Source of the DNA: Candidatus Burkholderia humilis
Lineage (GTDB): Bacteria > Pseudomonadota > Gammaproteobacteria > Burkholderiales > Burkholderiaceae
DNA length: 64,000 bases
NCBI GenBank assembly: GCA_001184405.1
Contig: LFMX01000006.1
Coordinates: 1-64,000, forward strand
Reading direction: 5' to 3'
Part shown: positions 22,426-33,186 of the stretch, piece by piece
How positions within the stretch are numbered: position 1 is the stretch's first letter
How the letters are laid out: every line of letters begins with the position of its first letter
Position numbers and translations under genes: made by a program
Notes under the pieces: generated by a model
The model's input: only the letters and a program-made list of their open reading frames with translations
What the model was told of the DNA's origin: nothing
Database searches by the model: none

Positions 22426-23333
22426 TCATGGACGCCACGGTGTGGGATCCATCGCGGCGCGGGCGGCATCGAGAAAAAGGCGAACGCGCGCGGGCGTGCC
22501 TTTGCGCGTCGGCACGAGCGCGACGATCGGCGCGGCAGCGAGCCGCCACTGCGGCAACAGCCGCACGAGCTTTCCCTGCGCGATCAGCGATGCCGCGTCC
22601 CATTCGGAGCGCACCATGACGCCGACGCCGCGTATCGCCCAATCGCCCAATCGCCGATCACGCCGCCATCGTTCGATGAAAGCGCGCTCAAGACGCGCAC
22701 CGTGACCGCTTTTTCATGCGTCGCGCCGTGCGGTTCGAAGCGCCAGCGCGACACATCCTCGTCATTTTCGCGCAGACAGAGACACGGCGCGTGCGTGAGT
22801 TCGGACGGATGCCTGAGCTTGCCGAGCCGCGCGGCCAGTCGCGGGCTGGCGCACAAAAAGCGCTCGTTGAGCGCAAGCACATGCGTGACCCACGAGGAAT
22901 CCTTCATCTCGCCGATATGAACGACGATATCCGCGCCCGCGCTATCGCCGACGGGGTTGTCCGAGAGAATCAGCGTGGCCTTGACGTTCGGATGTTTCGC
23001 GTGAAACTCGCGCAGCAAGGGCACGATATGCGCGCGCCCGAAACCGAGCGGCGCGACAATGCGCAAACTGCCCGCCACGACGCGCTGCTCGGACGCAATC
23101 CGCTCAGGCAGCGTGTCCAGACGTTCGAGCAGTTCGACCGCTTCCTGCATGAGCCGCGCGCCTTCTTCCGTCAGCACGATGCCGCGCGCCTCACGCACGC
23201 CGAGCCGCTCTTCCAGCTTCTGCAGGCGGATGCTGAGCGCGGGCGGCGTGACATCGAGCGATCGGGCCGCACCTGCAAGGGACTTGGCCGCGCCGAGCGC
23301 ACGGAACATGCGCATGTTGTCGAGATCGATCAT
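22426..23333 (-). pseudogene. LysR family regulator, frameshifted by an 8-bp duplication
   Basis: The N-terminal LysR helix-turn-helix (MFRALGAAKSLAGAARSLDV, PPALSIRLQKLEERLG) and most of the effector domain run from 23333 to about 22650. The rest (RGVGVMVRSEWDAASLIAQG to MDPTPWRP) is in another frame and ends at 22426. At the break CGCCCAAT stands twice in tandem (22636-22643 and 22644-22651). Removing one copy restores the frame. The gene lies upstream of the ammonia-lyase in the same direction and is divergent from the D-threonine-aldolase-like gene, so it probably controlled both. Confidence 0.9.
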
Positions 23334-23348
23334 TAAATTGGCTTTAAT
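23332..23348. promoter_or_regulatory. putative LysR box
   Basis: ATTAAA-5 bases-TTTAAT is a perfect inverted repeat that overlaps the LysR start codon in the divergent spacer. It fits the T-N11-A LysR recognition pattern and suggests autoregulation plus control of the divergent gene. Confidence 0.5.
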
Positions 23349-23431
23349 GCATGATTGAGATGACATTAAACACAATAAACGCCCGATTTCATATATTACG
23401 AACGGGTAATTCATTTTTAAAGGATCGCGCC

Positions 23432-24541
23432 GTGAATCTTGCTTCCCCGACGACGCCCGCCGCGTTGATCGATCTCCACGCCATGCAGCGCAACATCGCG
23501 CGCATGCAGACACGCATGAACTCGCTCGGCGTGGCCTTTCGTCCGCATGTGAAGACGACGAAGTGCGTGCAAGTGGTCGCGGCGCAGCGCCACGGTATCG
23601 ACGTTGAAGGAAGCCGCGCAATTCTTCGCAGAAGGCATCGACGATATTCTTTATGCCGTTGCGATGGCGCCCAACAAGCTCGAGCAGGCGCTCAAACTGC
23701 GGCGTGACGGATGCGAGCTGAAGATCATCACGGACAGCGTGGAATCGGCCGAAGCCATTCAGCGCTTCGGGCAGGAACAGGGCGAGCGCTTCGAGGTGTG
23801 GATCGAGATCGATGTCGATGGTCATCGCTCGGGCGTCGCGCCGGAAGACGATGTGCTGCTGCACATCGGCCGCGTGCTGCATGATGGCGGCATGCATCTG
23901 GGCGGCGTGCTCGCGCACGCGGAATCGAGCTACGAATATGGCACTCAGGAAGCGCTCGAACGCACCGCCGAATCGAGCGCGCCGGTTGCGTGCGCGCGGC
24001 GCAAAGGCTGCGCGAGGCGGGCTTGCCGTGCGATATCGTGAGCATCGGTTCGACGCCGACCGCGCTTGCCGCGACGCATCTCGATGGCGTGACCGAAGTG
24101 TGCGCGGGCGTCTATGTATTCTTCGATCTCGTGATGCACAACGTCGGCGTCTGCGCGTTGCCGGACATCGCGTTGAGCGTGCTGACCACGGTGATCGGGC
24201 ATCAGCAAAACAAGGGCTGGGCGATCGTCGATGCAGGCTGGATGGCGATGAGCCGCGATCGCGGCACACAGCGTCAGAAGCGCGATTTCGGCTATGGACT
24301 CGTGTGCACCGAAGAAGGCGAACCGATCGCGAACGTCGTGATGGGCGCGGCAAATCAGGAGCATGGCATCGTGTCGCAAACGGGCACGATCGATACGGAT
24401 ATCGCGCGGTGCTTTCCCATCGGCACGAAGCTGCGCATTCTGCCGAATCACGCGTGCGCAACAGGCGCGCAGCATCCGGCGTATTACGCGATCGATGAAC
24501 ACGGCGACATCGCCACATGGCCGCGTTTCTACGGCTGGTAA
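23432..24541 (+). pseudogene. D-threonine aldolase / D-hydroxyaspartate-type PLP enzyme (DSD1 family), two frameshifts
   Basis: A GTG start after AAAGGATCG opens NLASPTTPAALIDLHAM and the PLP-lysine region FRPHVKTTKCVQV of the fold-type III alanine-racemase-like family. The middle part (TLKEAAQFFAEGIDDILYAV, WIEIDVDGHRSGV) is in another frame from about 23600. The C-terminal part (DIVSIGSTPTALAATHLDGV, LPNHACATGAQHPAYYAID with the metal-binding His/Cys) is in the third from about 23990. Such enzymes cleave D-threonine or D-3-hydroxyaspartate to glycine plus an aldehyde, or deaminate D-serine. As written, no full-length product is possible. Confidence 0.88.
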
Positions 24542-24544
24542 GCG

Positions 24545-25205
24545 CTATTTCGCGTCGTTATAGACGGTCGCGCGCGACACGCCGAGATGCGCGGCGATGA
24601 TTTCCATCGACTTGCGCACTTCGAGAAAACCCGCTTGCCGCAGCTCTTGCATGAGCGCGCGGCGTTGTTCGGTCTTGAGTGCTTGCGGCGAGGTCGACAG
24701 ATTCACGGCAAAGCGGTCGATACGCTCTCTCAACGACGCCCCATTCGCCGGATCGAGCGATTCACGCGTGCCCGCGCCGGATGCCGCGCAAAACGTATCG
24801 AGCATATTCTGAATGCCGCGAAACTGATTGAGATCGACATTGAGGCACAGCGCGACGATATAACGCCCCGACGAATCCTTGATGCCGACCGACGTGCTCT
24901 TCGCGCGGCGGCCATCGGCAAATTGATTCGGATTAGTTGGCGAGCACTTGCGGATAGTCTTCATCGGCGATGCGCGCTAGGCCGAGTTCCGTTGCAGGAT
25001 CGCCAATGTTTCTGCCCGACAGGTTGTTGTGGATCGCGAGAATAGCCTGATCGGGATCGCGCAAATCATGCACGACGACTTCGCAGAACGGCGCGAAGGT
25101 CTGTCCGAGACCTTCGGCGATCTGCTTCACCTGCTCGAGTATCGACGCCTGCTCGCGTTCGGACACTGCTCGTTTCATCGTGGACGTTTCATCTATGTTA
25201 TCCAT
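24545..25205 (-). pseudogene. YheO-like PAS/HTH regulator, frameshifted
   Basis: The N-terminal YheO-type PAS domain (EVVVHDLRDPDQAILAIHNN) is open from 25205 to 24933. The second half (KSTSVGIKDSSGRYIVALCL) and the C-terminal DNA-binding domain (AAHLGVSRATVYNDAK) are in a different frame. The break is close to 24940. Regulators of this type accompany D-amino-acid and hydroxyaspartate genes. The gene ends 3 bases from the 3' end of the convergent D-threonine-aldolase-like gene. The start could also be 25178. Confidence 0.85.
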
Positions 25206-25240
25206 ATTGTACAGAAACATCTTGCGCGATGCATGCGCGC

Positions 25241-25429
25241 TTAGCCGCCACGATACTGCGTGTCGATGCTTTGAAACGACGGTGGCTTGCGTTCCTTAGC
25301 GGCGTTAGACGTTTTGGCGACCTGCTTTAGCGCTGCTGTTTGATGATGCGCACGTTTAGGCGTGTGACTCACGGCGTACGCGGATGCCGACAGCATGAGC
25401 AATGAAACGATTAGGTGCTTGATCTTCAC
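25241..25429 (-). CDS. small exported protein of unknown function
   Basis: The 62-residue product starts MKIKHLIVSLLMLSASAYAV, a clear Sec signal peptide, and leaves a short basic mature part rich in Lys, His and Ala. No family is recognised. It is not obviously linked to its neighbours, and the frame is intact. Confidence 0.5.
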   Translation of the reverse strand: MKIKHLIVSLLMLSASAYAVSHTPKRAHHQTAALKQVAKTSNAAKERKPPSFQSIDTQYRGG

Positions 25430-25533
25430 GATGGCTCTCTTGCAAACGATGCGTTTTCCCGAGACGCCTAAGGAAAATGCACTGTTTGTGCCAATCGCTA
25501 TTCTTAGCGTTTCTTAGCAGCTCAAGCCTGCTT

Positions 25534-25566
25534 AAGGCCGGCGTTTAGCGCTTAAACGTTCGGCCT
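25534..25566 (-). terminator. imperfect hairpin after the DUF1993 gene
   Basis: AGGCCG...CGTTTA pairs with TAAACG...CGGCCT around a small loop, just past the 3' end of the DUF1993 gene. There is no clear T tract, so its termination role is uncertain. Confidence 0.4.
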
Positions 25567-25582
25567 GGGCCAGCACTCAGCG

Positions 25583-26128
25583 TTACGCATGCCGCATATA
25601 AGCCGACATATGCTCCACGTAATCCGGCTTGCCAAGTACAACGCCCTGATGCCGCAGAATTGCGTAAGCCGTCGTCACGTGAAAATAGAATTGCGGCAGG
25701 CACCAATCGCGCGCGTATTGCTCGCCCGTCATATCGAACACGATGCCGTTCGGAAGATCCAGCGCAATCGGCTTGTCGATGCCGCCGTCGAGCGCATTAT
25801 CCGCAAGATTCGCAAGCGATGCGATCGTGCTTGCAATACACGCTTTGGCATCGGCGAACGAACCGGCTTGATCGTTCGAAATCAAACCTTCCTTGCGTAT
25901 GGCGATGACATCGTCGGGAGCCGTCATTCCTCGCAGACGATACGTCGGCTCCAGCGCCTGAAAACAGGCAAAGCGCACTTGCGCATCGAGCGGAAACATA
26001 TCGGGCGCAAGGCGCAATGTCATTAAAGCATCGGCATCTTTCTCATGCGCCGCCGCTTTGTCTAGCCAATTCGAAAAGCCCTTTAGCATTTGCATAAAGC
26101 TCGGAACGAGAAGGCGGGTCAATTGCAT
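25583..26128 (-). CDS. DUF1993 family protein
   Basis: The 181-residue product (MQLTRLLVPSFMQMLKGFSN) matches the DUF1993 group, predicted four-helix DinB-like proteins. Conserved-looking pieces include FACFQALEPTYRLRGM, NGIVFDMTGEQYARDWCLPQ and FHVTTAYAILRHQGVVLGK. The function is unknown. The frame is intact. Confidence 0.82.
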   Translation of the reverse strand: MQLTRLLVPSFMQMLKGFSNWLDKAAAHEKDADALMTLRLAPDMFPLDAQVRFACFQALEPTYRLRGMTAPDDVIAIRKEGLISNDQAGSFADAKACIASTIASLANLADNALDGGIDKPIALDLPNGIVFDMTGEQYARDWCLPQFYFHVTTAYAILRHQGVVLGKPDYVEHMSAYMRHA

Positions 26129-26310
26129 GGAAAACTCCGTTTGACGAGTGCCGTGATCTTAGCGCGAGAATGCGGCGTGCCTATGCAAATCGGAATTCAT
26201 CGCTTCGGACAAAAACGAACACTTGGTAGAGTACGGGATGAGACACTCGCCGCGCGGGGCATGACGTCCGCGCATGACAACCTCTCTCGTGCCGAGCAAC
26301 GATGACGACA

Positions 26311-27926
26311 ATGGCTAGGATCACGTAATTCCTTGCGCGCCTCCGCATGCGCGCTCGCCGCCACGCTCTTTGCCACCTTCAATGCGCACGTCGCGACCAA
26401 AACGCTCGTGTTCTACAGCGAAGGCAGTCCCGCCGGTTTCGATTCGGCGTAATACACCACCAGCACCGATTTCGATGCCGGCGCGCATTCGGTTTATGAC
26501 ACCCTCGTCGAATTCAAGCGCGGCATGCTGGATCTCACGCCGGGCCTCGCTGAAAAATGGGACGAAGCGCCCGACGCCAAGACCTTCACCTTTCACTTGC
26601 GTCGCGGCGTGAAATTTCAATCCACGCCCTATTTCAAGCCCTCGCGTGATTTCAATGCGGACGATGTCGTCTTCATGTTCAAGCGCATGATCGATCCGAA
26701 CGAGCCGTTTCAAAAGGCTCATCCGGTGAGCTTTCCGTATCTGACCGATCTCGGTTACGACAAGAACATCGCGTCCGTCGAGAAGGTGGACGATTACACC
26801 GTGCGCTTCACGCTCAAGACGCCGGATGTCGTGTTCGTGCGCAATATCGCGATGGAATTCGCATCGATCGTATCGGCCGAATGTGCGGCGCAATTGCTCA
26901 AGGAAGGCAAGCCGGAAGACATCAACCAGAAGCCGGTCGGCACCGGCGCATTCGTGTTCCGCAATTATCAGAAGGACTCGACCGTTCGCTATGACGCGAA
27001 TCCGGCTTACTGGAATCGCGAGGATGTGCATATCGACAAGCTCGTGTTTTCCATCACGCCGGACGCCGCTGTGCGTGAGCAGAAACTCGAGAACGGCGAA
27101 TGTCAGATCACCTCGTTTGCGCGTCCCGTCGACATTGCCGCGGCGAAAAAGAACCCGAAACTCACGGTGCTTTCGGGCGTCGGCTTCAACGTCGCATACG
27201 TCGGCTATAACACGACGCACAAGCCGCTCGATAACGTGCTCGTGCGGCGCACGCTCGACATGGCCATCGACAAGCAGGCGATCATCAAGTCCGTGTATGA
27301 AGGCGCGGTGACCGTCGCCACCAATCCGATGCCGCCTTCGCAATGGTGTCCTATAACAAGGCCCTCAAAGACGCGCCGCACGATCCCGCCAAGGCGCGCG
27401 ATCTGCTGAAGCAGGCGGGCTTTCCGAACGGCTTCAGCACACGCTATGGGTCATGCCGGCGCAGCGCGGCTATAACCCGAATGCGCGGCTCATGGCGCAG
27501 CTCATTCAAAGCGACTGGGCAAAGATCGGCGTGAAGGCGAATATCGTCAGCTATGAATGGGCGGAGTACAACAAGCGCGCGAAAACGAACGGCGAGCACG
27601 ATGCCATTTTCTACGGCTGGCTCGGCGATAATGGCGACCCCGACAACTGCCTCGGCACCACGCTCGGTTGCGATGCCGTGCACGGCAGCAATATGGCGAA
27701 GTGGTACAACAAACAATTCGACGATCTGCTGGCGAAGGCGTGCCTCATCACCGATCAAAATGCGCGCACGAAGCTCTATGAAGAAGCGCAAGTCGTGTTC
27801 AAGGATCAGGTGCCGTACACGCCGCTTGCGCATGCCAACATCTTTCAGCCTATCTCGAAGCGAGTGCAGGGGTATCTGATCAGTCCGCTCGGTGGGCATT
27901 GTTTCGATGGCATTACGCTGGATTGA
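26311..27926 (+). pseudogene. dipeptide/oligopeptide ABC transporter substrate-binding protein (DppA type), broken
   Basis: The family signature is clear: VFYSEGSPAGFDSA near the N-terminus, then LTPGLAEKWDEAPDAKTFTF, NADDVVFMFKRMIDPNEPF, PVGTGAFVFRNY and VRRTLDMAIDKQAII. Lesions are an out-of-frame signal-peptide region, a TAA at 26450-26452 (GFDSAxYTTSTDFDA, where Gln is expected; CAA to TAA), and frame changes near 27345 and 27450. Such proteins bind peptides in the periplasm. No permease or ATPase genes follow, so the transporter is gone. Confidence 0.92.
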
Positions 27927-27928
27927 GG

Positions 27929-27969
27929 CCATTCACAAGCCCGTCGCAGGGACGGGCTTGTGAATGGCT
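27929..27969. terminator. 18-bp perfect stem-loop after the peptide-binding gene
   Basis: Two 18-base arms (27929-27946 and 27952-27969) pair perfectly around the loop GCAGG. They begin 2 bases after the dppA-type stop. No T run follows, so it is either a factor-dependent or bidirectional terminator, or an mRNA-stabilising hairpin. Confidence 0.65.
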
Positions 27970-28114
27970 ACTGAGAGGGCTCGTTCCGAAAAATGCAACC
28001 ACCTGAAGTATGGTCGATTTCTTGCGGATTTCAAGGATCGCTCCGCCGATATTTAGGCAAGCAAACTCTAATCATAAGATTGATCGTTCGTCTGATGGTC
28101 TGACGATAAGCCCG

Positions 28115-28495
28115 TCATTGATTTGCGACCCACCACGCGTTGCCATCCGTATCCGCAAAGCCTGCGCGTAAGTCATCTCCGTGATGCTTGCGCGCGGGTG
28201 CCTGTACGGAACGTGCGCCTTTTTTCAATGCACGTTCGTAAAGCGCTGCGGCATCGCGTACGTACACGTGAATATGCGCGGGCGTCGGGACATGATCCGT
28301 CGCGCTGCCGCCGATCATCACAATACTGTCATCAATGCGCACTTCCGCATGTATCACTGATCCGTCCGGTCTGTCGATGCGGCGCGTCACGCTCGCATCG
28401 AAAATGCCGGTCAGAAAACGGATGAGTCCCTCGGCGTCCTTTGAAACAAGGTACGGGCTTACCGAGGGATACTGCGCAGGCTTCCAGTCGTTCAT
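28115..28495 (-). CDS. VOC-superfamily (glyoxalase-like) protein
   Basis: The 126-residue product has the repeated beta-alpha-beta-beta-beta pattern of vicinal oxygen chelate proteins (SVSPYLVSKDAEGLIRFLTG ... GFADTDGNAWWVAN). It belongs to the PhnB-like single-domain group with a typical glyoxalase end. The metal-ligand set is not clear enough to name a reaction. It is intact. The start at 28495 gives the standard N-terminus. Confidence 0.8.
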   Translation of the reverse strand: MNDWKPAQYPSVSPYLVSKDAEGLIRFLTGIFDASVTRRIDRPDGSVIHAEVRIDDSIVMIGGSATDHVPTPAHIHVYVRDAAALYERALKKGARSVQAPARKHHGDDLRAGFADTDGNAWWVANQ

Positions 28496-28534
28496 GGTCT
28501 TGACCTCGTGTGACGGATGATCGAGACGTGAAGC

Positions 28535-29402
28535 TTAAAGCACGTCGACGGCAAGCGGGGATGATGCCGCTTTCGGCATGGCCGCTTGCGCTTGCGGCGC
28601 AGTCTCGTAGCGATGCAGGTCATGCGTGACGAAGCCCAGATCGTGACTTGGAATCTCGAACCATTCCGGATGCGCAAACGAACGCCGAATGTCTTCGAGT
28701 CCGTTTTCCCAGTGCTCGCTCATCGTATCGTTGCTGAGCTCGAAGTCCTTGTAATGGCCTTCGAAGAACTTGTTCTTGTAGATCAGATGAACGACGTTCA
28801 CCGCACCGCCGTCCGCCGCCTCCAGCGCTTCGTTCAGCAGCGGGTGCGTGCGTCGCACCTTCTCCGGAACGAGTTCGAGCAGTTCCTTGATCAACCGCGC
28901 GTGCTTCTGGCTTTGTGACACGAAGTCCGTAATGGCGCGCGTATGGCTCGAATACTGGATGTCCTTGGTGCGCTCTGCGACATCCAGAAAATCGCTGGGC
29001 AGCGTGCCTTTCGCGCTCCACAAATCCACCTGAAACACGAGCGTGTCCTGTGCTGACTCTCGCGGATGATCTCGGTGAGCGGCGTATTCGATACGAGCCC
29101 GCCATCCCAGTAGTATTCGCCATCGATCTCGACGGCCGGAAAGCCCGGCGGCAACGGGCCTGACGCCATGAAATGCTCGGGCTTGAGTTCGATATTCCGA
29201 TTGTCGAAATAGACCAGATTGCCGGTGCGAACATTCACGGCACCGACCGACACGCGCATTGCACCGCTGTTGATGCGATCGAAATCCGCGTATTGCAGCA
29301 AGGTTGCGCGTAACGCGGAGGTATCGTAATAGCTGATTTCGCCTGGGTTCGACTTCTTCGCATGCGACAACGAAGGCACCGGCACGCGCGGCGAAAAGAA
29401 AC
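28535..29402 (-). pseudogene. patatin-like phospholipase, C-terminal part only
   Basis: The sequence SPRVPVPSLSHAKKSNPGEI, then ELKPEHFMASGPLPPGFPAV with the catalytic-type Asp in YYWDGGLVSNTPL, is the C-terminal half of a bacterial patatin with its DUF3734-type tail (HDLHRYETAPQAQAAMPKAA). The serine lipase motif GxSxG and everything before it are missing. A frameshift at about 29050 splits the remainder. The fragment joins directly to a truncated outer-membrane efflux gene at about 29402, so it marks a deletion endpoint. Confidence 0.85.
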
Positions 29403-30003
29403 GTTTCAGTCTGGTTGTCTACGCTATCGCTAAGTAGTTTCAGATGCAGTTGCGCCCCGCGAAGGTCGACATACGCGTTCGCAACCTCCGCGACAATACT
29501 GATCTGCAATACGCAGAGGTCCGTTAGACGTCCGGAAGCGTCCGCGTCGCGCGCTTCGATCGCTCTGCGCAGAGCGCCAAAGAAGTCCAGCTCCCAGCTC
29601 GCGACGGCATTGGCGCTATAGATGTCCGCGCTGCGCGGAAAGCCGTACGCCTGATCGACGCTAATGCGTTCGTGTTCGACTTCGGCATTCGCAGTCACGA
29701 TCGGGAAGACGTCAAGTTTCGACTTTCCCAAGAGTGCTTGTGCACTATCGTAGCGCGCGAGGGCCGCCCGTAAATCCTTATTCCAGATCAGGGCCCGCTC
29801 TACCAAAGACGTCAACTGCGGGTCGTCGAAGCTTCGCCAAAACACGCCATCGTTGTTCTCCGATAAATCTCGCGTCATCTGTACCTCAGAGCGAGCGAAT
29901 CGTTCGGGCGCAACCGAGGGCGGAGACTTGAAATCGGGTCCGACTGCACAGCCGGTAAGCGCCCACCCATCAATGCACAGCCGATGATCAAACGTTTACT
30001 CAT
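29403..30003 (-). pseudogene. outer membrane efflux factor (NodT/OprM type), truncated and fused to patatin
   Basis: ATG at 30003 overlaps the RND pump stop by 8 bases, the normal layout of an efflux operon. The lipoprotein signal region is frameshifted near 29950 (TGCAVGPDFKSPPSV in one frame). The OMF core (MTRDLSENNDGVFWRSFDDP, AALARYDSAQALLGKSKLDV) runs to about residue 170. It then continues without a stop into patatin sequence: VDNQTETF joins LFAARAGAF. More than half of the channel protein is missing, so no functional channel can form. Confidence 0.88.
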
Positions 30004-33000
30004 CGATCATCTCCTCTTCTAAGTTCCGATGGTATTGCCGAACGGACGCAGAATCGGCCATTCGCGTACGGCTTGCCACCTTGCGTATCACAACATAGAA
30101 CACCGGCGTCAAAAACAACCCAAACAGGGTGACACCCAGCATCCCCGCGAAAACCGTCACACCGGTCGCACGACGCACTTCGCTACCTGCGCCGTGACTT
30201 AACAAAAGCGGCACAGATCCGGCAATGAACGCGAGCGACGTCATGACGATCGGACGAAGCCTCAGGTGACACGCCTCCAATACAGCTTTCACGACATCGA
30301 TGCCTTGTCGCTCGAGATCCCGCGCAAACTCGACGATCAGAATTGTGTTCTTACATGCCAAGCCCATCAGCACAGCCAAGCCTACTTGCACGAAAACGTT
30401 GTTGTCCCCTCCAGTAAGCCAGGTACCAAGCAGAGCCGGGCACATACAGACAGGCAAGATAAGAATGACCGCGAGGGGTTGTGTCCAGCTTTCATAGAGC
30501 GCGGCAAGAACGAGATACGCCAACAATGCTGCGAGCGGAAATACGATAAGCACCGCGCTGCTCTGCGTTACCTGTTGATAGCTGAGATTAGTCCATTCGA
30601 GCGTGGTGCCAGGCGGAAGAACGGCTTCCGCAATTTGCGTGATCTTCTTGATGACCTCACTCGACGAAATCTTTCGTGGATCCGTATCGCCGATCAGATC
30701 AGCCGCCGGATACCCGTTGTAATGCATCACGGGATCAGGCCCATAACTCGGCGCGATGGTCACCATCGAAGCTAACGGGATCATCTCGCCCAGGCTGTTG
30801 CGCACGCGGAGATTCGCAATATCAGACGTGCTTTGACGATGAGCGGCATCCGCCTGAGCAACCACGCGATATGTTTTCCCAAAGAGGTTCAGATCGTTGA
30901 TATAGATCGAACCCAGATAGGTCTGCAAGGTTGTGAATATCTCCGTCAACGCCACACCTTGTGCCTTGGCTTTGGTGCGGTCGACCCTCACTTCGACCTG
31001 TGGGATGTTGGCCTGATAAGAACTGACAGGGAATGTCATTCCGGGCGTCTGCGCAATTGCAACTTGCAGCGCTCCCAAGGCTCGCTGCAGTTCTGCATAG
31101 CCCAGGTGCCCCCGATCCTCCAGATAAAGTGAATATCCCGAGCCGCTACCCAATCCGAGGATCGGCGGTGGGAGCAATGAGTAGGCAAATTCACCCTTGA
31201 GCGACGAGAATTTTGCGTTAAGTTCTGAGTTAATGTCAGCGGCGGCCCGACGACGTTCGTCGAAAGGTTTGAGAATGATGTACGAGGCCGCGACGTTTGG
31301 AGTGTTCACCATCTGCAACGCATTGAAGCCGACATAAGCAGGCACGAGGTCCACACCCTCAACTCCACGAGCGATTTCGCCCATTTGGCGCGTAACGGCT
31401 TCAGTGCGAGATAGCGACGATCCTTCAGGTAGCTTGGCCACAACAAGCAGATAGAGCTTGTCCTGCGTCGGGATAAACCCTCCAGGCACCAGATGAAAGA
31501 TCCATCCGGTTCCCGCGAGCAGAAGCAAGTAGCAGATGAAGACCGTGCCTCGCCGATGCAAAGCGCGCCGAACCCCGCCCTCGTAGCGGACCGAGCTTCG
31601 ATTGAAGGAGCGGTTGAAAGGGCCGAATGTGCCGCTCAAAACCTGTTCGATCCAGCGTGCGAGCACGTCCTTCGGACTCGAGTGCTCCTTGAGCAGCGTG
31701 GCGGCCAGCGCAGGAGAAAGCGTGAGTGAATTGATCGCCGAGATCACCGTCGAAATTGCAATCGTAAGGGCGAACTGCCGGTAGAACTGTCCGGTTATGC
31801 CGCTGAGAAAAGCCATCGGAACGAACACCGCGCACAGGACCAATGCAATAGCCACTATAGGTCCTGTAACCTCGCGCATCGCCTCATACGCTGCGATTCG
31901 TGGCGTCAGGCCGCGTGCGATATGCCGTTCGACGTTCTCTACGACGACGATCGCATCATCCACTACGATGCCGATGGCAAGCACGAGCCCAAACAAGGTC
32001 AGTGTGTTGATGGAATAGCCAAGCAGGTATAGGCAGGCGAACGTTCCGACGATCGACAGCGGTATGACTGATGCTCGCCAGGTCTGTAGAAACAGAATCA
32101 CCACCAAAACGACGAGCACCACTGCTTTGATCAGTGTGTGCCACACCGCGCGAATGGATTCGCGTACGAACACGGTTGGGTCCCATACAGCTCGATAGGC
32201 TACACCTTTGGGAAAGCGCTTTGCGAGGCGGTCAAGCGTCTCATAGACAGCGTCGGCGACAGCAAGCGCGTTTGCATTGGGCGTCAAAAAGATACCGACC
32301 GTTGCTGCGTTACGTGTGTCGACCAAGACGCGCATCGAATAGTCGCTGGCGCCCAGCTCCACGCACGCGACATCCGAAAGACGGACAACCTGACCACCTG
32401 TACCGTTTTTCAGCACGAGGTCCTTGAAGTCCTGCTTGCTGCGTAACCGCCCCTGGACGTCGAGTGGAACAAGAAACTCGGTCGAGCGGGGCGACGGCTC
32501 TGCACCCAATTGGCCCGCCGACACCTGCACGTTCTGATCTTGCACAGCGGCGATCACGTCATTGGCCGTTAGTCCAAGAGCTGCCAGCTTGTCAGGATCG
32601 AGCCAAAGACGCATCGCGTAGTCGCCCGCCCCGAACAGCCCGACATCACCCACGCCATTCAACCGGCTTAGTTCGTCTTTGACGTGCAAAGCCAGATAAT
32701 TTCGCAGATAAAGTGAGTCAGCGGTGTTATCAGGCGAATAGAGGCTGACATACATCAGGGCGGTGGGCGACTGTTTTTGCGTGGTGACACCGATCTGCCG
32801 CACGTCCTGCGGAAGCCTCGACAAGGCCTGATTCACCCGGTTCTGCACCCGCACCGACGCAGTTTCCGGGTCCACGCCATGAGGAAACGTCACAACGATC
32901 TGGAGGCTGCCGTCAGAACCTGCGACGACTTCATGTACATGATGCCTTCAACGCCGTTAATCGCCTCCTCTAGTGGCGCGGCGACTGACTCCGCAATCTC

Positions 33001-33186
33001 TTTTGGATTGGCGCCTGGATACATTGCCCGGACCACGACACTTGGCGGTACGACATCCGGATATTCGCTTATAGAAAGCAAGGGAATGCAGATCAGGCCG
33101 ATTGTGAAGATGACGACAGACAGCACCATCGCGAAAACAGGCCAGTCGATAAAAAATTTCGAAAAGTCCCTGAACGTATTTGTCAT
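29996..33186 (-). pseudogene. RND multidrug efflux pump inner-membrane protein (HAE1/AcrB type), one frameshift
   Basis: Start at 33186 (MTNTFRDFSKFFIDWPVFAM) opens the first helix and PN1 region. A single frameshift near 32890 separates it from a 965-residue open frame. That frame carries the proton-relay motif GLVLAIGIVVDDAIVVVENV in TM4 (both Asp present) and TM10-12 segments such as GLACKNTILIVEFARDL. AcrB-type pumps export drugs and lipids using proton motive force. The start overlaps the membrane-fusion stop (ATGA), and the end overlaps the outer-membrane gene. One base change could restore the frame, so this is a young lesion or a sequencing error. Confidence 0.92.
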
